Shown here: positions 5,546 through 9,072 of the stretch, piece after piece
Layout: each line of letters opens with the position of its first letter
Position numbering within the stretch: position 1 is the stretch's first letter
Assembly: GCA_934456315.1 (NCBI GenBank)
Contig: CAKSHG010000081.1
Coordinates: forward strand, 1-9,072
Direction of reading: 5' to 3'
DNA: 9,072 nucleotides
DNA from: an uncultured Oscillospiraceae bacterium
GTDB lineage: Bacteria > Bacillota > Clostridia > Oscillospirales > Ruminococcaceae
Position numbers and translations under genes: made by a program
Notes under the pieces: model-generated
The model's input: only the letters and a program-made list of their open reading frames with translations
Told to the model about the DNA's origin: nothing
The model's database searches: none

Positions 5546-6698
5546 TGCTGTCCTCCTTGTCGGGTGTTTCAAGCTGTTCATGGTGCGGAGCTTCCCCGGG
5601 ATCACTGATGACCGCCGGACGACGCTTGTGCCGCTTCACCTTTCCGTCTATCGGCGGAGTGTTGTAGCGGTATTTCTCAGGAAGCTGTATCTCCTGCGTG
5701 TCGGTCAGCTTTATCCCGCCCTGCTGGGCGCGGTTCTTGCTGCCCTCAAAGGAGCTGATGTAGTTGCGCTTCCAGTATAGCACGTTCTCAACTATCGTAT
5801 CGAATGAGCTGCTCATTGCATTCACGATAAGCAGCGCAAACACGAAACAGCCCTCGACCTGTCCGAAATACCGGAACATCATCACAGTATATCCCAGCAC
5901 GACTCCGTAGATAACTCTCGCGGCGCGGCGCTTTGGCAGGATATAAGGTTCGGCTGACATGAACACTACGCCGAACAGCAGGTATCCGCTGGAAAGCTCG
6001 TAGAACACAGACATCAGAGGCGAATCCCCTACCCTGGGGTAAAGCGCCGAGATAGCCGCCACAGAAACAAGGCAGGATATAAGCGCGGTGAAGCTGGTAG
6101 AATGCTTTATCAGCATGCACACGCCGATCACCAGTATTACCAGGATATTTACAGCGCCGATAGCGCCGGGAACATTCCCCATCAGGATATCCATTACTGA
6201 CTGGGTTGGAGTTGTCCCGAGGTTCATGCGGTACTCTATCGAGCGGGTGAACGTCCCTTCATATTCCGAAAACATCGGGATCATCTCGCCGACCTTCGGA
6301 TAGTACAGCATGTCGCCGGGATAGCAGATTATCAGGAACGCCACGGCTATCGCGGGCGGAGAGAACACAAGATTCTCATTGCCGCCGAAAACATGCTTGC
6401 CCAGTGCAATGCATATCACCGCCGCAAGCCCGGCAAGCACATGCGGGAAACCGGCAGGCATGAGCATTGCGCAGCACAGCCCCCAGAACATCACCGCAGG
6501 GTCCTTGATGTCGTATTTCACACGGCGCAGCTTACAGCATATCCAGTCGGTCAGCATGCAGCATATTATGCATACCGCGCTTATGACCAGCGGCCGGATA
6601 CCTCCACGGAATACTGCGGGTATCAGAAGCGCCGCCATGAATACAAAGCGCTCCAGATACAGCTTGCGCGGGTCGCGCTTAGTTATCGGAGTTATCAT
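5538..6698 (-). CDS. Rnf/Nqr-family membrane subunit, RnfD/NqrB-like (divergent)
   Basis: This 386-aa protein has about nine or ten helices between residues 15 and 297, then a hydrophilic, charged tail of about 80 residues not expected in RnfD (usually about 320-350 aa). RnfD/NqrB marks are FGGNENLVFSPPAIAVAFL (104-122, against FGGxGKNxFNPAAxGRAFL), ILMGNVPGAIG (171-181) and the C-terminal RYFGQVEGCFVFALLIVNAM (276-295, against RxFGGYPEGxxFAxLLxN). RnfD carries FMN on the Thr of an S(G/T)AT motif. Here the aligned residues are LGTT (160-163), with Arg instead of Asp six positions before the Thr, so flavinylation is uncertain. Twelve cysteines include the pairs 46/47, 54/55 and 75/76. The ATG overlaps the rpe stop (ATGA), with AAAGGA 7 bases ahead. 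No rnfC, rnfG or rnfB is adjacent. Confidence 0.8.
   Translation of the reverse strand: MITPITKRDPRKLYLERFVFMAALLIPAVFRGGIRPLVISAVCIICCMLTDWICCKLRRVKYDIKDPAVMFWGLCCAMLMPAGFPHVLAGLAAVICIALGKHVFGGNENLVFSPPAIAVAFLIICYPGDMLYYPKVGEMIPMFSEYEGTFTRSIEYRMNLGTTPTQSVMDILMGNVPGAIGAVNILVILVIGVCMLIKHSTSFTALISCLVSVAAISALYPRVGDSPLMSVFYELSSGYLLFGVVFMSAEPYILPKRRAARVIYGVVLGYTVMMFRYFGQVEGCFVFALLIVNAMSSSFDTIVENVLYWKRNYISSFEGSKNRAQQGGIKLTDTQEIQLPEKYRYNTPPIDGKVKRHKRRPAVISDPGEAPHHEQLETPDKEDSNE
5551..5558 (-). promoter_or_regulatory. Shine-Dalgarno site fixing the rnfE-like start at 5545
   Basis: The minus strand reads AAGGAGGA followed by CAGCA and ATG. It lies inside the 3' end of the rnfD-like gene and gives 6 bases between GGAGG and ATG. 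The upstream in-frame ATG at 5605 would remove it from use. Confidence 0.75.
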
Positions 6699-7348
6699 GC
6701 CTGTCCTTTCTGCGGAGCTTTCAGAAGGATATTAGCCTGTGCCATGTCCTCCGCCTTGAAAAGACCCGTTCCGGCAACCAGCACGTTCGCGCCGGCTTCC
6801 TTTACGAGCGGAGCTGTCTTTGCATTTATGCCGCCGTCCACCTCGATGTCGAGGTCAGCTCCGGCATACCTGCGCAGCGCGCGTATCTTGTCCAGTGTTT
6901 CCGGAATGAACGCCTGCCCGCCGTAGCCTGGCTCGACTGTCATCACAAGAACCATGTCGCACAGCTCCACAAGCGGGAACACTTCCTCTATCGGAGTCCC
7001 GGGCTTTACCGCCAGCGCGGACTTCACGCCATGCGAGCGTATCAGCTCCAGCGTCCGGCGAGCGTCGCTGCTGCTTTCGAGGTGGAAGCTGATGAGGTCA
7101 GCTCCGGCTTCAGCGAAGAACTTTATCTGGCTCGCCGGATCGTTCACCATCAGGTGCACGTCAAGGAACATGTCCGTTGCCCTGCGGACACACTTCAGCA
7201 CAGGGCTGCCGTAGGTTATCTGCTCAACGAATGCGCCGTCCATTACGTCGAAATGTATCCAGTCGACATTCGCAGCCCTGCAGCGTGAAAGCTCCCCGGA
7301 TATATCCGCGAGGTCGCAGGCAAGCAGCGAAGCAGAGGTCTTTATCAT
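6695..7348 (-). CDS. rpe: Ribulose-phosphate 3-epimerase
   Basis: Rpe interconverts D-ribulose 5-phosphate and D-xylulose 5-phosphate in the cytosolic pentose phosphate pathway, using a divalent metal in a TIM barrel. The 217-aa length is typical. Metal and catalytic residues are in place: H32 and D34 in HFDVMDGAFV, H65 in DVHLMV, and D171 in EVDGGIN. The phosphate-loop region MTVEPGYGGQAF (136-147) is also present. A minor change is FVEQITYG (40-47) where FVPNITFG is common. AAGGAAATGA precedes the ATG at 7348, with about 9 bases between GGA and ATG. It is the first gene of the operon, 60 bases downstream of the predicted transcript start. The more usual rpe neighbours, rsgA and a PASTA kinase, are absent. 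Confidence 0.95.
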   Translation of the reverse strand: MIKTSASLLACDLADISGELSRCRAANVDWIHFDVMDGAFVEQITYGSPVLKCVRRATDMFLDVHLMVNDPASQIKFFAEAGADLISFHLESSSDARRTLELIRSHGVKSALAVKPGTPIEEVFPLVELCDMVLVMTVEPGYGGQAFIPETLDKIRALRRYAGADLDIEVDGGINAKTAPLVKEAGANVLVAGTGLFKAEDMAQANILLKAPQKGQA

Positions 7349-7415
7349 ATTATCATTTCCTTATCTGTTAGATTCATACATTTTTAAAAGGGCAGCAAAA
7401 TACCCATACATATAT

Positions 7416-7444
7416 ATTCTATAATAAATATCTTTTTTCGTCAA
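7416..7444 (-). promoter_or_regulatory. Promoter of the rpe-rnfDEA-DUF4015 operon
   Basis: The minus strand reads TTGACG (7444-7439), a 17-base A/T-rich spacer, then TAGAAT (7421-7416), five of six matches at each element. It predicts a transcript start near 7409 and a 5' leader of about 60 bases. A small GGGTA/TGCCC hairpin lies in that leader; it is too weak to call. Confidence 0.8.
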
Positions 7445-7549
7445 TAAGCTGGGAAAGATTTTTTCGAGTTTTTCAGGGAAAGCGTGAAAATTTCCGAAAT
7501 CGCGACGAATTACGGCTCGATATTTGTATACTTTTCTCCCGGTTTGCGC
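7445..7549. other. Region between the two divergent promoters
   Basis: About 105 bases lie between the -35 elements of the leftward rpe operon and rightward guaB. It is rich in A/T runs and holds a GGAAA/TTTCC inverted repeat and a partial PurBox-like ATTTCCGAAAT (7490-7500). No gene or convincing operator is visible, but it is the natural place for a shared regulator. Confidence 0.4.
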
Positions 7550-7578
7550 TTGAAAAAAAAGCGGTTTAGTGATATAAT
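7550..7578 (+). promoter_or_regulatory. Promoter of guaB
   Basis: TTGAAA (7550-7555), a 17-base spacer and a consensus TATAAT (7573-7578). The predicted transcript start is near 7585, leaving a leader of about 165 bases before guaB. Confidence 0.88.
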
Positions 7579-7592
7579 ATTTACAATATATC

Positions 7593-7660
7593 TTCGGAAG
7601 GACATCTCCCCGAATCGGAACTGAAAGCCATGATGCATACGCACTCAGCGGCTTTTTTCC
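7593..7660 (+). promoter_or_regulatory. Structured guaB leader with possible attenuator
   Basis: Two structures lie just after the predicted transcript start. Hairpin 1 (7593-7614) pairs TTCGG with CCGAA, then GGA with TCC across a two-base AA bulge, with loop CATC. Hairpin 2 pairs AAAGCC (7624-7629) with GGCTTT (7650-7655) and runs into six Ts (7653-7658), the layout of an intrinsic terminator; GGAA/TTCC can extend it. Both precede guaB by about 90 bases, so early termination could set guaB output. It matches no riboswitch class that I recognise. The long loop makes the terminator weak. Confidence 0.45.
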
Positions 7661-7738
7661 TTATTAAGGGGCGTGTTCCAGAAAAATGAAAAAGACACAG
7701 GAATACCTGCGCACAGAAGAACCGGATCGAGAAAGTGA

Positions 7739-9072
<1,334 letters not shown>

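Larger units (their letters stand above)
3106..7348 (-). other. Five-gene operon: rpe, rnfD-like, rnfE-like, rnfA-like, DUF4015 protein
   Basis: All five genes lie on the minus strand downstream of one strong promoter at 7416-7444. Junctions are ATGA (rpe/D), ATGAATAA (D/E), ATGA (E/A) and a 29-base gap (A/DUF4015). No internal terminator or promoter was seen. No strong terminator follows the last gene; only a weak CCGCC/GGCGG hairpin without a T-tract lies between it and the yajC promoter. Confidence 0.8.

Noticed and set aside
4910..5605. Longer start (ATG 5605) for the rnfE-like gene
   Set aside because: It would overlap the rnfD-like gene by 68 bases without a ribosome site. ATG 5545 has AAGGAGG at ideal spacing and gives a family-typical N-terminus.
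7490..7502. PurBox-like ATTTCCGAAATCG upstream of guaB
   Set aside because: It is a single, imperfect copy lacking the key C after CCGAA, and no properly spaced inverted second box was found.
7630..7689. 19-codon open frame (MMHTHSAAFF...) in the guaB leader, a possible leader peptide
   Set aside because: It has no good Shine-Dalgarno site. The Ala/Phe stretch is simply the translated terminator stem and T-tract, and there is no run of a regulatory amino acid.

Overview
The window looks like a chromosomal segment of a Gram-positive anaerobe of class Clostridia, most likely an Oscillospiraceae/Ruminococcaceae-type gut bacterium with moderate G+C. This is inferred from near-perfect AGGAGG ribosome sites, tightly overlapping genes, clear TTGnnn-17-TATAAT promoters and the gene families present. 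No rRNA, tRNA, CRISPR array or insertion sequence is visible.

Layout by coordinate. (1) 113-2484, minus strand: a two-gene unit. An ECF sigma factor (GTG start) overlaps by 4 bases a 606-aa membrane protein (TTG start). That protein has an anti-sigma-like N-terminus, one membrane helix, a beta-rich segment, a coiled coil and two tandem M23/LytM peptidase domains. A candidate ECF-type promoter lies just upstream, and a 17-bp hairpin terminator overlaps the final stop codon. (2) 2556-3081, minus: yajC, a single gene with its own promoter and terminator. (3) 3106-7348, minus: a five-gene operon in the order rpe, rnfD-like, rnfE-like, rnfA-like and a membrane-anchored DUF4015-type putative glycoside hydrolase. 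It is driven by a strong promoter at 7416-7444, and the first four genes are joined by 4- or 8-base overlaps. (4) 7349-7750: a divergent control region with a second strong promoter and a structured leader carrying a possible attenuator. (5) 7751-9072, plus: guaB (IMP dehydrogenase), cut by the window end.

The most unusual part is the D-E-A trio of Rnf/Nqr-type membrane subunits. It keeps the order of a canonical rnfCDGEAB operon but lacks C, G and B. By my alignment from memory, three of the four cysteines that hold the intramembrane [2Fe-2S] cluster between the A and E subunits are replaced, and the flavinylation motif of D is degenerate. This looks like a reduced or repurposed Rnf-like membrane module, coupled to an extracytoplasmic TIM-barrel protein whose usual acidic residue also seems to be missing. 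The second candidate is the sigma factor paired with an anti-sigma-like protein that is itself a peptidoglycan-hydrolase-type sensor or effector, suggesting a compact cell-wall stress circuit.

Family assignments rest on motifs recognised by eye. Names of divergent members should be read as family membership, not proven function.
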